A stretch of 8,627 nucleotides of DNA from assembly GCA_964420285.1 (NCBI GenBank), contig CAYQTE010000125.1:1-8627 (forward strand). The letters are read 5' to 3'. The DNA is from CAYQTE01 sp964420285. Its GTDB lineage: Bacteria; Planctomycetota; Phycisphaerae; Tepidisphaerales; Tepidisphaeraceae. Shown here one piece after another: positions 1 to 5,782 of this stretch; positions within the stretch are counted from its first letter, which is position 1, and the number at the start of each line of letters is the position of its first letter. The notes below the pieces were generated by a model. The model ran no database searches, was not told where the DNA came from, and saw nothing but the letters and a program-made list of their open reading frames with translations. The translations under genes were made by a program, and so were the position numbers.

Positions 1-151
1 GGATCGTTTGCTCGATGAAATGTCCCGACGGATTGCCCATCGGGGGCCGGATGGGCTGGGGAAATTCGTTGGCGGCGGGGATGGCGTTGATGGTGTGCCG
101 GCCGTCTGCCTCACCGGCCAAGGTTTTTCAAACTGCGTCGCGGGACTATAA
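1..151 (+). pseudogene. Truncated 5' fragment of asparagine synthetase (asnB-like)
   Basis: Bases 1-81 match 970-1050 inside the intact asnB at 79 of 81 positions, in the same orientation and reading frame. They encode the equivalent of AsnB residues 18-43, including the class II amidotransferase HRGPDG motif. The two differences are a silent Ala codon change (base 37) and a Val-to-Leu change (base 56). Similarity stops abruptly after base 81. The frame then runs through unrelated sequence to a TAA at 149-151, so no glutaminase or synthetase domain can be completed. The 5' end lies outside the window, so the fragment may begin with a real start upstream. I infer a remnant of a partial asnB duplication; a deliberately short protein is unlikely. 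Confidence 0.7.
100..128 (+). terminator. Possible hairpin terminator before the TA module
   Basis: GGCCGT (100-105) can pair with ACCGGCC (113-119) with one bulged C, leaving a loop of about 7 nt. Alternatively GCCGG (97-101) pairs with CCGGC (114-118). A run of five T lies at 124-128, four bases after the stem. It could end transcription coming from the asnB fragment. The stem is short, so this is tentative. Confidence 0.35.
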
Positions 152-152
152 T
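124..152 (+). promoter_or_regulatory. Candidate promoter of the vapBC-like operon
   Basis: A perfect TATAAT -10 box lies at 147-152. A weak TTTTTC -35-like element is at 124-129 with a 17-bp spacer. Transcription would start near 159 and leave a leader of about 26 nt before the antitoxin ATG at 185. The only ribosome-binding candidate is a weak purine stretch, GAGCGAG (171-177). TA operons are normally autorepressed, but I see no convincing operator palindrome. Confidence 0.5.
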
Positions 153-184
153 AATTCGGCATTGCACAGAGAGCGAGACGACGT

Positions 185-436
185 ATGACCTATCGTGGAC
201 GAATAAGAAACGGCGTTGCCGTGTTGGACGCGCCCGTTGCGCTGCCCGACGGCACGCGCGTTCGGGTTGAAGTCGAGCCGGCCGAGTCGGCATCCTGGGG
301 GGGTATGACGGTGGAGGAGTTGGCCTGTGAACAGGGCGTTGTGCCCATTAGCAATCTGGCGGATCTCGCCATTGACTGGCCGAAGGAGGAATCTGTCGAC
401 GAGTTTCTCTTGCTCGTCCGAGAGGTCCGGCGTTGA
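185..436 (+). CDS. VapB-like antitoxin, small-barrel/DUF104-like type
   Basis: This 83-aa protein would neutralise the downstream PIN-domain nuclease and probably autoregulate the operon. Its first 32 residues (YRGRIRNGVAVLDAPV, then LPDGTRVRVEVE) follow the pattern 'short beta strand, NGV, LD, LP-G-T-V-V-V', typical of small beta-barrel antitoxins found with VapC toxins (AF2212/DUF104-like). The second half is acidic and helical (MTVEELACEQG, ESVDEFLLLVREVRR), suited to wrapping the toxin. The stop TGA (434-436) shares its A with the toxin ATG (436), an arrangement that implies translational coupling. The TATAAT upstream supports this start. Family assignment rests on pattern recognition and the neighbour; the role as an antitoxin is well supported by context. 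Confidence 0.8.
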   Translation: MTYRGRIRNGVAVLDAPVALPDGTRVRVEVEPAESASWGGMTVEELACEQGVVPISNLADLAIDWPKEESVDEFLLLVREVRR

Positions 437-837
437 TGGACCCGGTAATTCTCGACACCGACGTTCTTTCGTTCTTTGCCAAGGGTGACACGCGAGCTTC
501 GCTCTATTCTGCGTCGCTTGCGGGAAAGCGCCTGTGCGTCTGCTTTCAAACCGTGGCCGAACTGCGCCTTTGGGCACTGCTTCGCCGCTGGGGCTCCTTG
601 AGGCGCGAAGCGTTGGATTCATTGCTCGATCAATTCGTCGTGCTTCCTTACGACTCAGACATGGCGCAGCGTTGGGCCGATGTCACGGCCCAGCGGCGCC
701 GGCTCGGCCGGCCCATTGCTTGCGGCGATGCGTGGATCGCGGCATCGGCTCTTCGGCACGGCGCGGCGCTGGTCACTCATAACGCGAAAGATTATGCGGA
801 CATTCCCGGCTTGAACTTGATCTCGCGCGGAGGCTGA
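436..837 (+). CDS. vapC: VapC-like PIN-domain ribonuclease toxin
   Basis: A 133-aa PIN-domain protein, the usual length for a VapC toxin. VapC enzymes are Mg2+-dependent endoribonucleases that cleave tRNA or rRNA and stop translation. The acidic active site is visible: D7 in ILDTDVLSFF, E42 in QTVAELR and D98 in CGDAWIAA. N116 in THNAKDY sits at the fourth conserved position, which is often Asn or Asp. The secondary-structure order also fits (N-terminal strand with Asp, central helices, late strand ALVTHNAKD). I start at ATG 436, which overlaps the antitoxin stop; a TTG at 433 in the same frame would add one residue. The ORF ends 82 bp before asnB. The toxin looks intact. Its RNA target cannot be read from the sequence. 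Confidence 0.9.
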   Translation: MDPVILDTDVLSFFAKGDTRASLYSASLAGKRLCVCFQTVAELRLWALLRRWGSLRREALDSLLDQFVVLPYDSDMAQRWADVTAQRRRLGRPIACGDAWIAASALRHGAALVTHNAKDYADIPGLNLISRGG

Positions 838-905
838 GCTCTTACGTTCACGCGATCAGTTGCAATGGCTTCCGCCCCGCGCTTCTCTGAAGGTGCTCGG
901 CCGCT

Positions 906-911
906 TATCGT
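906..911 (+). promoter_or_regulatory. TAnnnT box just upstream of asnB (leaderless candidate)
   Basis: TATCGT at 906-911 ends 8 nt before the asnB ATG at 920. No Shine-Dalgarno lies at a workable distance; the nearest, GAAGG at 889-893, is 26 nt away. If the box is a -10 element, the mRNA would begin at or next to the start codon. No clear -35 is seen. Confidence 0.3.
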
Positions 912-919
912 GTTCCATC

Positions 920-2806
920 ATGTGCGGACTGGCCGGTGTGATTGCATGGGATGAACGCCTGGCGGCGGGGGATCGTTTGCTCGATGAAATGTCCCGACGG
1001 ATTGCGCATCGGGGGCCGGATGGGGTGGGGAAATTCGTTGGCGGCGGGGAGGGGTCGGCGGCGCGGGTGGGGATGGTGCATCGGCGGTTGGCGATTCTCG
1101 ATCCCGATCCGCGGTCGAATCAGCCGTTTGTCGAGGGCCGGCTCGTGATGGTTTTCAATGGGGAGATCTACAACTTCCGCCAGTTGCGCGAGGAGCTTTC
1201 GCGGTTGCGGCCGGGTGTCCAGTGGCGGACCACCGGGGATACCGAGGTTTTGTTGGCGGCGTATCGTCAGTGGGGCGCTGGGGCGTTTGAGCGGGTGAAT
1301 GGGATGTTCGCGGTGGCGATTTGGGATGCCGAGGCGCAGACGCTGACGCTGGCGCGGGATCGGATGGGGCAGAAGCCGCTGTTTGTGGCGTGCGTGGATG
1401 GGGCGGTGGCGTTTGCCAGTGAGTTGTCGGCGCTGCGCGCGGTGCCGTGGGTGGATGCGATGGTGGATGAATCGGCCATCGCGAGCTATCTGCAGTGGGG
1501 GTATGTGCCGTCGCCGAACAGCGTTTATCGTGGAATTACCAAGTTGCCGCCAGGATGTTGGATGATCTGCCGCAAGGCGGGATGCGATGCGGCGGTCAGG
1601 TATTTTGATCCGAATGACATCTCAATCGCGTCAGGGAAAACATCGTCCGTGGATTCGGCCGGTCGCGTCCGATCGCTGGTGCTGGAGGCGGTGAAGCGGC
1701 ACATGGTTTCGGATGTGCCGGTGGGTTGTTTCCTGTCGGGAGGGATTGACAGCTCGATCGTGGCGGCGGGAATGTGCCGGGCGGCGGCGCGGGCTGCGGA
1801 TGTCAATACGTTTTCGATCGGATTCGACGATCCGCGTTACGACGAGACCGCCCATGCGGCGGCGGTGGCGCGGCACTTGGGGACGACGCATCGGCAATTT
1901 CACGTGACCCCGGACGCGGCGGCGGATTTGCCCAAGCTGGCCGAGGTGTTTGGCGAGCCGTTCGGGGATTCATCGGCGCTGCCGACGCTTTACCTGTCGC
2001 GGCAGACGCGAGAGCATGTGAAGGTGGCATTGGGCGGCGACGGGGCGGATGAATTGTTTGGGGGATATGACCGGTATCGCGCGATGTCGATCGGGCAGAA
2101 GTTGTCGCATGTTCCGGCCGCGGGGCAATTGGCGGCGTGGGAAGGTTGGAAGAAACTCCCCGGCACGCATCCCAAGTCGCGGATGTTCCGAATGAAGCGA
2201 CTGCTGGGAAGCCTGTCGGCCGGTGCGCCGATGCGTTATGCGGGATACATGCGCCTGTTCGATGACCAGCAGATCGAGAAATTGATGCCGCATGGCCAAC
2301 TTGGCCAGGACATCGTGGCGCGCGAATTTGGCCGACTGTCGGCCGGGCGCGATGACGTGCGGACGGCGCTGGCGGTGGATCGCGTGACGTATCTCCCCGA
2401 GGACTTGCTGACCAAGCTGGACCGCTCGTCCATGCTGCACGCGCTGGAAGTTCGCAGCCCGTTTCTGGATGCGGAGGTGGTTCGATTTGCCGCGGCATTG
2501 AGCAGCGATCAACTGATCGGTCGCGGGCGAAAGCGTCTGCTGCGCGAGGCGTTCGCCGCCGACCTGCCGGCCGAGGTGTTTCGCCGCCGTAAGATGGGAT
2601 TCGCCGTGCCGATCGGGGCGTGGTTTTCCGGGCAATTGCGGCCGATGCTGCACGATCTGCTCTTTGCCGGCGATTCGTTCGCGGCGGTGCATTTTCAGCC
2701 GGGAGTCATCGAGCAAATGGTCAACGAACATCACGAATGTCGCGTCGATCATTCGCAGCGTCTGTATGCGCTGGTCATGCTGGAATTGTGGCACCGCCTG
2801 CGGTGA
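920..2806 (+). CDS. asnB: Asparagine synthetase (glutamine-hydrolysing), AsnB type
   Basis: Converts Asp, ATP and Gln to Asn, AMP, PPi and Glu in the cytoplasm. The 628-aa length is normal for AsnB and related amidotransferases. The N-terminal class II glutaminase starts MCGLAGV, so Cys2 becomes the nucleophile after Met removal. It continues with HRGPDG (30-35), HRRLAILDP (54-62), FNGEIYNF (79-86) and GDTEV (106-110). The synthetase domain carries the ATP-pyrophosphatase loop SGGIDSS (273-279), GGDGADE (372-378) and, later, YLPEDLLTKLDR and LEVRSPFLD. The frame is open back to 860, but Cys2 fixes the start at 920. There is no good ribosome site; a TATCGT box 8 nt upstream suggests leaderless expression. 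Residues 18-43 are duplicated at the window's left edge. Some paralogues act in surface-polysaccharide or peptide biosynthesis rather than Asn supply; nothing nearby favours that. Confidence 0.93.
   Translation: MCGLAGVIAWDERLAAGDRLLDEMSRRIAHRGPDGVGKFVGGGEGSAARVGMVHRRLAILDPDPRSNQPFVEGRLVMVFNGEIYNFRQLREELSRLRPGVQWRTTGDTEVLLAAYRQWGAGAFERVNGMFAVAIWDAEAQTLTLARDRMGQKPLFVACVDGAVAFASELSALRAVPWVDAMVDESAIASYLQWGYVPSPNSVYRGITKLPPGCWMICRKAGCDAAVRYFDPNDISIASGKTSSVDSAGRVRSLVLEAVKRHMVSDVPVGCFLSGGIDSSIVAAGMCRAAARAADVNTFSIGFDDPRYDETAHAAAVARHLGTTHRQFHVTPDAAADLPKLAEVFGEPFGDSSALPTLYLSRQTREHVKVALGGDGADELFGGYDRYRAMSIGQKLSHVPAAGQLAAWEGWKKLPGTHPKSRMFRMKRLLGSLSAGAPMRYAGYMRLFDDQQIEKLMPHGQLGQDIVAREFGRLSAGRDDVRTALAVDRVTYLPEDLLTKLDRSSMLHALEVRSPFLDAEVVRFAAALSSDQLIGRGRKRLLREAFAADLPAEVFRRRKMGFAVPIGAWFSGQLRPMLHDLLFAGDSFAAVHFQPGVIEQMVNEHHECRVDHSQRLYALVMLELWHRLR
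970..1050 (+). repeat. Direct repeat, second copy of bases 1-81
   Basis: This 81-bp stretch within asnB (codons 18-43) is repeated at 1-81 with two mismatches. The copies are 969 bp apart and bracket the toxin-antitoxin pair plus the start of asnB. The left copy is cut off by the window edge, so the repeat may be longer on that side. Confidence 0.85.
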
Positions 2807-2807
2807 C

Positions 2808-2843
2808 GGGGCCGACGGCGCATTTTGCACGTTGCCCGGCCCC
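2808..2843 (+). terminator. GC-rich hairpin directly after asnB
   Basis: GGGGCCG (2808-2814) is perfectly complementary to CGGCCCC (2837-2843). The stem can extend inwards with GGC (2817-2819) pairing to GCC (2834-2836). It begins two bases after the asnB stop codon. No T-tract follows, so it would be an atypical terminator or an mRNA 3'-end stabiliser. Confidence 0.4.
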
Positions 2844-2861
2844 ACATCCCAAGCGTATTTT
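2832..2861 (+). promoter_or_regulatory. Weak promoter candidate for the small barrel protein
   Basis: TTGCCC (2832-2837) and TATTTT (2856-2861) are separated by 18 bp, each matching four of six consensus positions. A start near 2868 would leave a leader of about 34 nt containing the AAGGAG site of the next gene. It overlaps the asnB hairpin. Read-through from asnB is an alternative. Confidence 0.25.
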
Positions 2862-2901
2862 CAGCGATGTCGAGATTCGACACACCAGCAAGGAGACACC
2901 C

Positions 2902-3204
2902 ATGATCGTCGTTCGCGATGTTTTTCGGCTGAAATTCGGGGCTTCGCGAGAAGCCAATCCGCTTTGGAAAGAGGCCGCCGCCATTATTCGCAAGACAGGA
3001 ATTTGTAAGGAGGTCCGGCTGCTGACCGACCTGATCGGGCCGCATTATTACCTGGTTGTGCTGGAGACGACCTACGAGTCTGTCTCGAAGTGGGAGCAAC
3101 TCGACGCAACGCTGCATGGTGAGGCAAAATTTGGCGAGCTGTACAAGAAGATCATCGCATTCACCGAGGACGGCCATCGGGAAATGCTCCGGACGATCGA
3201 TTGA
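2902..3204 (+). CDS. NIPSNAP-like / dimeric alpha-beta barrel small protein
   Basis: A 100-aa soluble protein with no signal peptide or membrane segment. It starts at ATG 2902 behind a strong AAGGAG site (2890-2895, 6-nt spacing); the frame is open further upstream, but that part overlaps asnB. The pattern is strand (MIVVRDVFRLKFG), helix (REANPLWKEAAAIIRKTG), strand with RLLTDLIGPHYYLVVLETTYES, then helix (SKWEQLDATLHGEAKFGELYKKIIAF). This resembles the ferredoxin-like half-barrel of NIPSNAP and other dimeric alpha-beta barrel proteins, where a strand reading 'G-YYLVVLE' is typical. No catalytic residues can be named and the function is unknown. It lies 95 bp after asnB and ends 14 bp from the convergent purU stop. 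Fold call moderate; function not assigned. Confidence 0.75.
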   Translation: MIVVRDVFRLKFGASREANPLWKEAAAIIRKTGICKEVRLLTDLIGPHYYLVVLETTYESVSKWEQLDATLHGEAKFGELYKKIIAFTEDGHREMLRTID

Positions 3205-3218
3205 CAGCCGGGGATTTT

Positions 3219-4106
3219 CTACTCGCCGGTCTTGAGAAATCTCCCGATCCCGGGTTTGAAGATGACCTTGCCGTCGACGACGACCAGTTCCTCGTCGAGG
3301 AAGAGTCGCACGGCCTTGGTCAGGATATCCGCTTCGAGGTTGAGGCCCTTTTCCTTGACATCGTCGAGCGTGTCGGAACCCACGTTGATGTGGAACACGT
3401 CCTGGAGAATGACCGGGCCTTCGTCGAGCTGCTCGGTGACGAAATGCGCCGTGCAGCCGTGGACGCGGACGCCGCTTTCATAGGCTTGTTTGTAGGGTGC
3501 GGCGCCGGGGAAATACGGCAGCAGCGACGGGTGGATGTTGATGATCCGGTGCTTGAACGCGCCCACGATCCGGTTGGGCAGGATGCGCATGTACCGGGCC
3601 AGCACGATCAAATCGGGATTGATGGCGGTGAGACGGCCCAGCAGCCAGTCGAAGTGCTTTTCCGGGTCGGTCGAGTCGACATGCTCGAAGGGCAGCTTCG
3701 CCGCCTGCGCCACCGGGGCCAGATCGGGATGGTTGGACAGGACAATCTCCGGCTGGCCGTTCAGCTTGTGCGAGGCGAATTGCTCGGCCAGCGCCGAAAG
3801 GCAATGGGGTTCACGGCTGACGAGGATGGCGACGCGCTTGAGGCGCTTGTGGCTGTGCAGATGGACGCGCACTTCCATGTCGATGCTCGTGCCCAGCCCG
3901 ATCAGGCCGGTGATCAGTTCGGAAAGATCGCAACTGATGTCCTTGAGATCGACGAGCATGTCCATGAGGAAGAAGCCGCGGACGACGCGTTGCTCGATAT
4001 CCTCGATATTGATGCCGCGCTGGGCCATGTACGTGGCGAATTGCGCGACGACGCCCTTCTGGTCCTTGCCCAGAACGCTGACGACTGCCAACACCTGCTC
4101 GGGCAC
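3219..4106 (-). CDS. purU: Formyltetrahydrofolate deformylase
   Basis: Hydrolyses 10-formyl-THF to formate and THF, which balances the one-carbon pool and feeds formate to purine synthesis. At 295 aa it is slightly longer than the usual ~280. Residues 1-85 form an ACT domain (VLAVVSVLGKDQKGVVAQFATYM, then NIEDIEQ), diagnostic of PurU among formyltransferases. Residues about 88-285 are the formyl-transferase fold. The catalytic triad is N190 and H192 in INIHPSLLP and D228 in QLDEGPVILQD. The HPSLLP loop resembles GAR transformylase (PurN) rather than the HHSFLP of enterobacterial PurU. Translation starts at GTG (4104-4106) behind AAGGAG (4112-4117) with 5-nt spacing. It lies downstream of the LysM gene on the same strand with a 182-bp gap that holds a candidate promoter, and it converges with the 2902-3204 gene. 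Confidence 0.92.
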   Translation of the reverse strand: MPEQVLAVVSVLGKDQKGVVAQFATYMAQRGINIEDIEQRVVRGFFLMDMLVDLKDISCDLSELITGLIGLGTSIDMEVRVHLHSHKRLKRVAILVSREPHCLSALAEQFASHKLNGQPEIVLSNHPDLAPVAQAAKLPFEHVDSTDPEKHFDWLLGRLTAINPDLIVLARYMRILPNRIVGAFKHRIINIHPSLLPYFPGAAPYKQAYESGVRVHGCTAHFVTEQLDEGPVILQDVFHINVGSDTLDDVKEKGLNLEADILTKAVRLFLDEELVVVDGKVIFKPGIGRFLKTGE

Positions 4107-4133
4107 GTTTTCTCCTTGATAGCGAATCCAGCG

Positions 4134-4145
4134 CCGCCAGTGTAT
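4134..4145 (-). promoter_or_regulatory. Candidate -10 region for purU
   Basis: On the minus strand, TACACT (4139-4144) lies inside ATACACTGGCGG, with its 3' end about 32 nt upstream of the GTG start. No convincing -35 is present. The same 12-mer occurs on the plus strand at 7971-7982, upstream of the fourth small-protein gene. Weak evidence. Confidence 0.25.
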
Positions 4146-4288
4146 CGGGGATGCATTGAAATTGCAGCCCGGCGGCTTGAGGCCCGATGAGGCCGGCGCG
4201 CGATGGGGATTTCAACTCGGCGCAGCATAAAGCCCCCGGCTGGTCGAGTCGGAGGCGCGGGATTGCATGCGTTGGTGTCCGCTCGCCA

Positions 4289-4678
4289 TCACGGGATGGT
4301 GATGGTCTGGCCGACTTTGAGCGTCGAGGGTGTCAGGCCGGGATTGGCATCGGCGATCTTTTTCCACTGGTTGCCGTTGCCGTAATGGGTGGCGGCGAGT
4401 TTCCAGAGCGTATCGCCGGCCTTGACCTTGTACGTTGTGCCCGTGGAGGAAGCGCCGCTGGCCAGAACGGGTGCGGTGTCCATGGCGGGAGTCACGGTCG
4501 CGGGCGTTTGCACGGGGGCCGGCGTATAGGCCGCGGGAGTGGCGGTGGTGATCGGCGCTGGTGTCATTGAGACATCGGTGACCGGCGTGCTGGACGGCGA
4601 CATGGCCGACGACGATCCGTTGCTCTGGCAGCCGGCGGCGAGCAGTACGATGGCCAATATGGGAAGCGTGTATTTCAT
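4289..4678 (-). CDS. LysM-domain lipoprotein
   Basis: A 129-aa exported protein. Residues 1-17 (MKYTLPILAIVLLAAGC) are a lipoprotein signal peptide with a classical lipobox, LAAGC; Cys17 would be lipidated and the protein anchored in a membrane. Residues 18-82 form a low-complexity Ser/Thr/Pro/Ala linker. Residues 83-129 are one complete LysM domain (YKVKAGDTLWKLA, then ADANPG and LKVGQTITIP), a fold that binds N-acetylglucosamine polymers such as peptidoglycan. The end IP is the normal LysM terminus, so nothing is missing. The start is ATG 4676-4678, behind AAGGAG with about 7-nt spacing; a longer frame to 4714 adds 12 residues that would spoil the signal peptide. It is divergent from the hydrolase at 4796 and upstream of purU. 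The role in the envelope is inferred from domains only. Confidence 0.9.
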   Translation of the reverse strand: MKYTLPILAIVLLAAGCQSNGSSSAMSPSSTPVTDVSMTPAPITTATPAAYTPAPVQTPATVTPAMDTAPVLASGASSTGTTYKVKAGDTLWKLAATHYGNGNQWKKIADANPGLTPSTLKVGQTITIP

Positions 4679-4705
4679 GGCGACTCCTTGCAAACGGTTG
4701 TGGTG

Positions 4706-4744
4706 ACGGGCCATCCATGCCCGTGCGCTGACATTTGGATTATC
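4706..4744 (-). promoter_or_regulatory. Upstream region of LysM gene: -10 box and leader hairpin
   Basis: On the minus strand GATAAT (4739-4744) matches five of six -10 positions. No good -35 is seen at normal spacing. A transcript from it would carry a leader of roughly 55 nt containing a perfect 6-bp hairpin, ACGGGC/GCCCGT (4719-4724 with 4706-4711, 7-nt loop). The hairpin ends about 27 nt before the ATG and leaves the AAGGAG free. Confidence 0.35.
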
Positions 4745-4783
4745 GGACGACTTCGTGGTGCAGCTTGAATCAAACGCGGCGGG

Positions 4784-4789
4784 TATGAT
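4784..4789 (+). promoter_or_regulatory. -10 box at the hydrolase start (leaderless candidate)
   Basis: TATGAT (4784-4789) matches five of six -10 positions and ends 6 nt before the ATG at 4796. A transcript from it would begin at or near the A of the start codon. The alternative ribosome site, CAGG at 4790-4793, is too short and too close. No strong -35 is seen. Confidence 0.45.
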
Positions 4790-4795
4790 CAGGTC

Positions 4796-5782
4796 ATGGC
4801 GAGCGTGGCGGTGCTGGTATTGGTGGTTGCGGCGGTGGGCCTGCTGCTGGCGATGCTGATCGCGGCGGCGATGGCGATGACACTACTTTGCCCGCAGCGC
4901 ATGACCGACGGCCGGGCGGCGTGGCTGCTGAAACGCACTTCGCCGGACGATTTGGGCCTGCCGTTTGTGGTTCAGGAATGGCGCGTTTGCGATCAGCGCA
5001 CCGGCAGGCCGCTGAACATCGCGGGATGGTGGATACCGGCGGCATCGACATCGGACAAGACGGCCGTGCTGATCCACGGCTACGGCGACGCGAAGGTGGG
5101 CGCCATCGCCTGGGCGCCACTGATGCGTCACTTGGGGTTCAACGTGCTGGCAATCGATCTGCGAGCGCACGGTCAGAGCCAGGGGCGTTACACAACGGCC
5201 GGTTGTTGGGAACGGTTCGACGTGATGCAGGTGTTGGATCAGGAATTGGCACAGCGGCCGGAGGCGATGCGGCGCGTCGTGCTGCTGGGCGTGAGTCTGG
5301 GCGCGGCGGTGGCGGCGGCGGTGGGGGAGATGCGTGAGGATCTGGTGGCGGTGATTTTGGAATGCCCGTACAGCAGCTTCCGCCACGCGATCCATTCGCA
5401 TGCCCAGCGCAGCGGCATGCCGGGACCGTGGTTTCAGCGGGCGGCGGTGTGGCTGGCCCAGCGCATCGCGCATGTCGATTTTGATGCATTGGCACCGGTC
5501 CGAACGATAGGGCGGGTGCGATGCCCTGTCATGGTGATTCAATCGGGCGACGATCCGCTGGTGACGCCCGGCGATGCGGCCGAGATAGAAGCGGCCGTGC
5601 GTTCACGGCCGGTGGAGGCGGGGCCGAATGTGTTCTGGCCAGTGCCGGCGGCACGGCACGTGATGGCGATGAGCGCGTATCCGGATGATTATCGGGAACA
5701 GGTGCAGGCGTTTGTGGCTGCCGTGCTGGCGAAGCAGACACTCGACCAAACCGCCCCTGCGGCGGTACCCTGTCATCCATGA
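4796..5782 (+). CDS. Membrane-anchored alpha/beta hydrolase (serine hydrolase)
   Basis: A 328-aa protein with an N-terminal hydrophobic segment (residues 3-32, Val/Ala/Leu-rich). This is likely an uncleaved membrane anchor, which would place the catalytic domain at the membrane. The rest is an alpha/beta-hydrolase fold: oxyanion-hole motif HGYGD (94-98), DLRAHGQSQG (121-130, the usual strand-4 turn), nucleophile elbow GVSLGA with Ser167, acid in QSGDDPLV (Asp252 or Asp253), and His288 in AARHVM. The catalytic triad is therefore complete. It resembles the YqkD/YfhR-like group of poorly characterised hydrolases; the substrate is unknown. Its stop overlaps the next start as ATGA (5779-5782), so the two genes are coupled. 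The start is supported by the hydrophobic N-terminus and the TATGAT just upstream. Confidence 0.87.
   Translation: MASVAVLVLVVAAVGLLLAMLIAAAMAMTLLCPQRMTDGRAAWLLKRTSPDDLGLPFVVQEWRVCDQRTGRPLNIAGWWIPAASTSDKTAVLIHGYGDAKVGAIAWAPLMRHLGFNVLAIDLRAHGQSQGRYTTAGCWERFDVMQVLDQELAQRPEAMRRVVLLGVSLGAAVAAAVGEMREDLVAVILECPYSSFRHAIHSHAQRSGMPGPWFQRAAVWLAQRIAHVDFDALAPVRTIGRVRCPVMVIQSGDDPLVTPGDAAEIEAAVRSRPVEAGPNVFWPVPAARHVMAMSAYPDDYREQVQAFVAAVLAKQTLDQTAPAAVPCHP
5766..5771 (+). promoter_or_regulatory. Possible internal TAnnnT box before the M24 gene
   Basis: TACCCT (5766-5771) ends 7 nt before the ATG at 5779, with TCGACC at 5742-5747 as a weak -35 at 18-bp spacing. It lies inside the hydrolase coding sequence. 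There is no Shine-Dalgarno here either, so translation could come from coupling through the ATGA overlap or from a leaderless transcript. Confidence 0.25.

Noticed and set aside
860..919. Start of asnB at 860, adding 20 residues
   Set aside because: Class II amidotransferases need Cys directly after the initiator Met; ATG TGC at 920-925 supplies this.
1803..2845. Long minus-strand open frames (231 and 291 aa) inside asnB
   Set aside because: Both are antisense to conserved AsnB motifs and the products are low-complexity Pro/Arg/Ala-rich.
3201..4190. 329-aa open frame on the plus strand
   Set aside because: It is antisense to purU, which has a full ACT plus formyltransferase signature. The plus-strand product has no recognisable domain and is a shadow of high-GC codon use.
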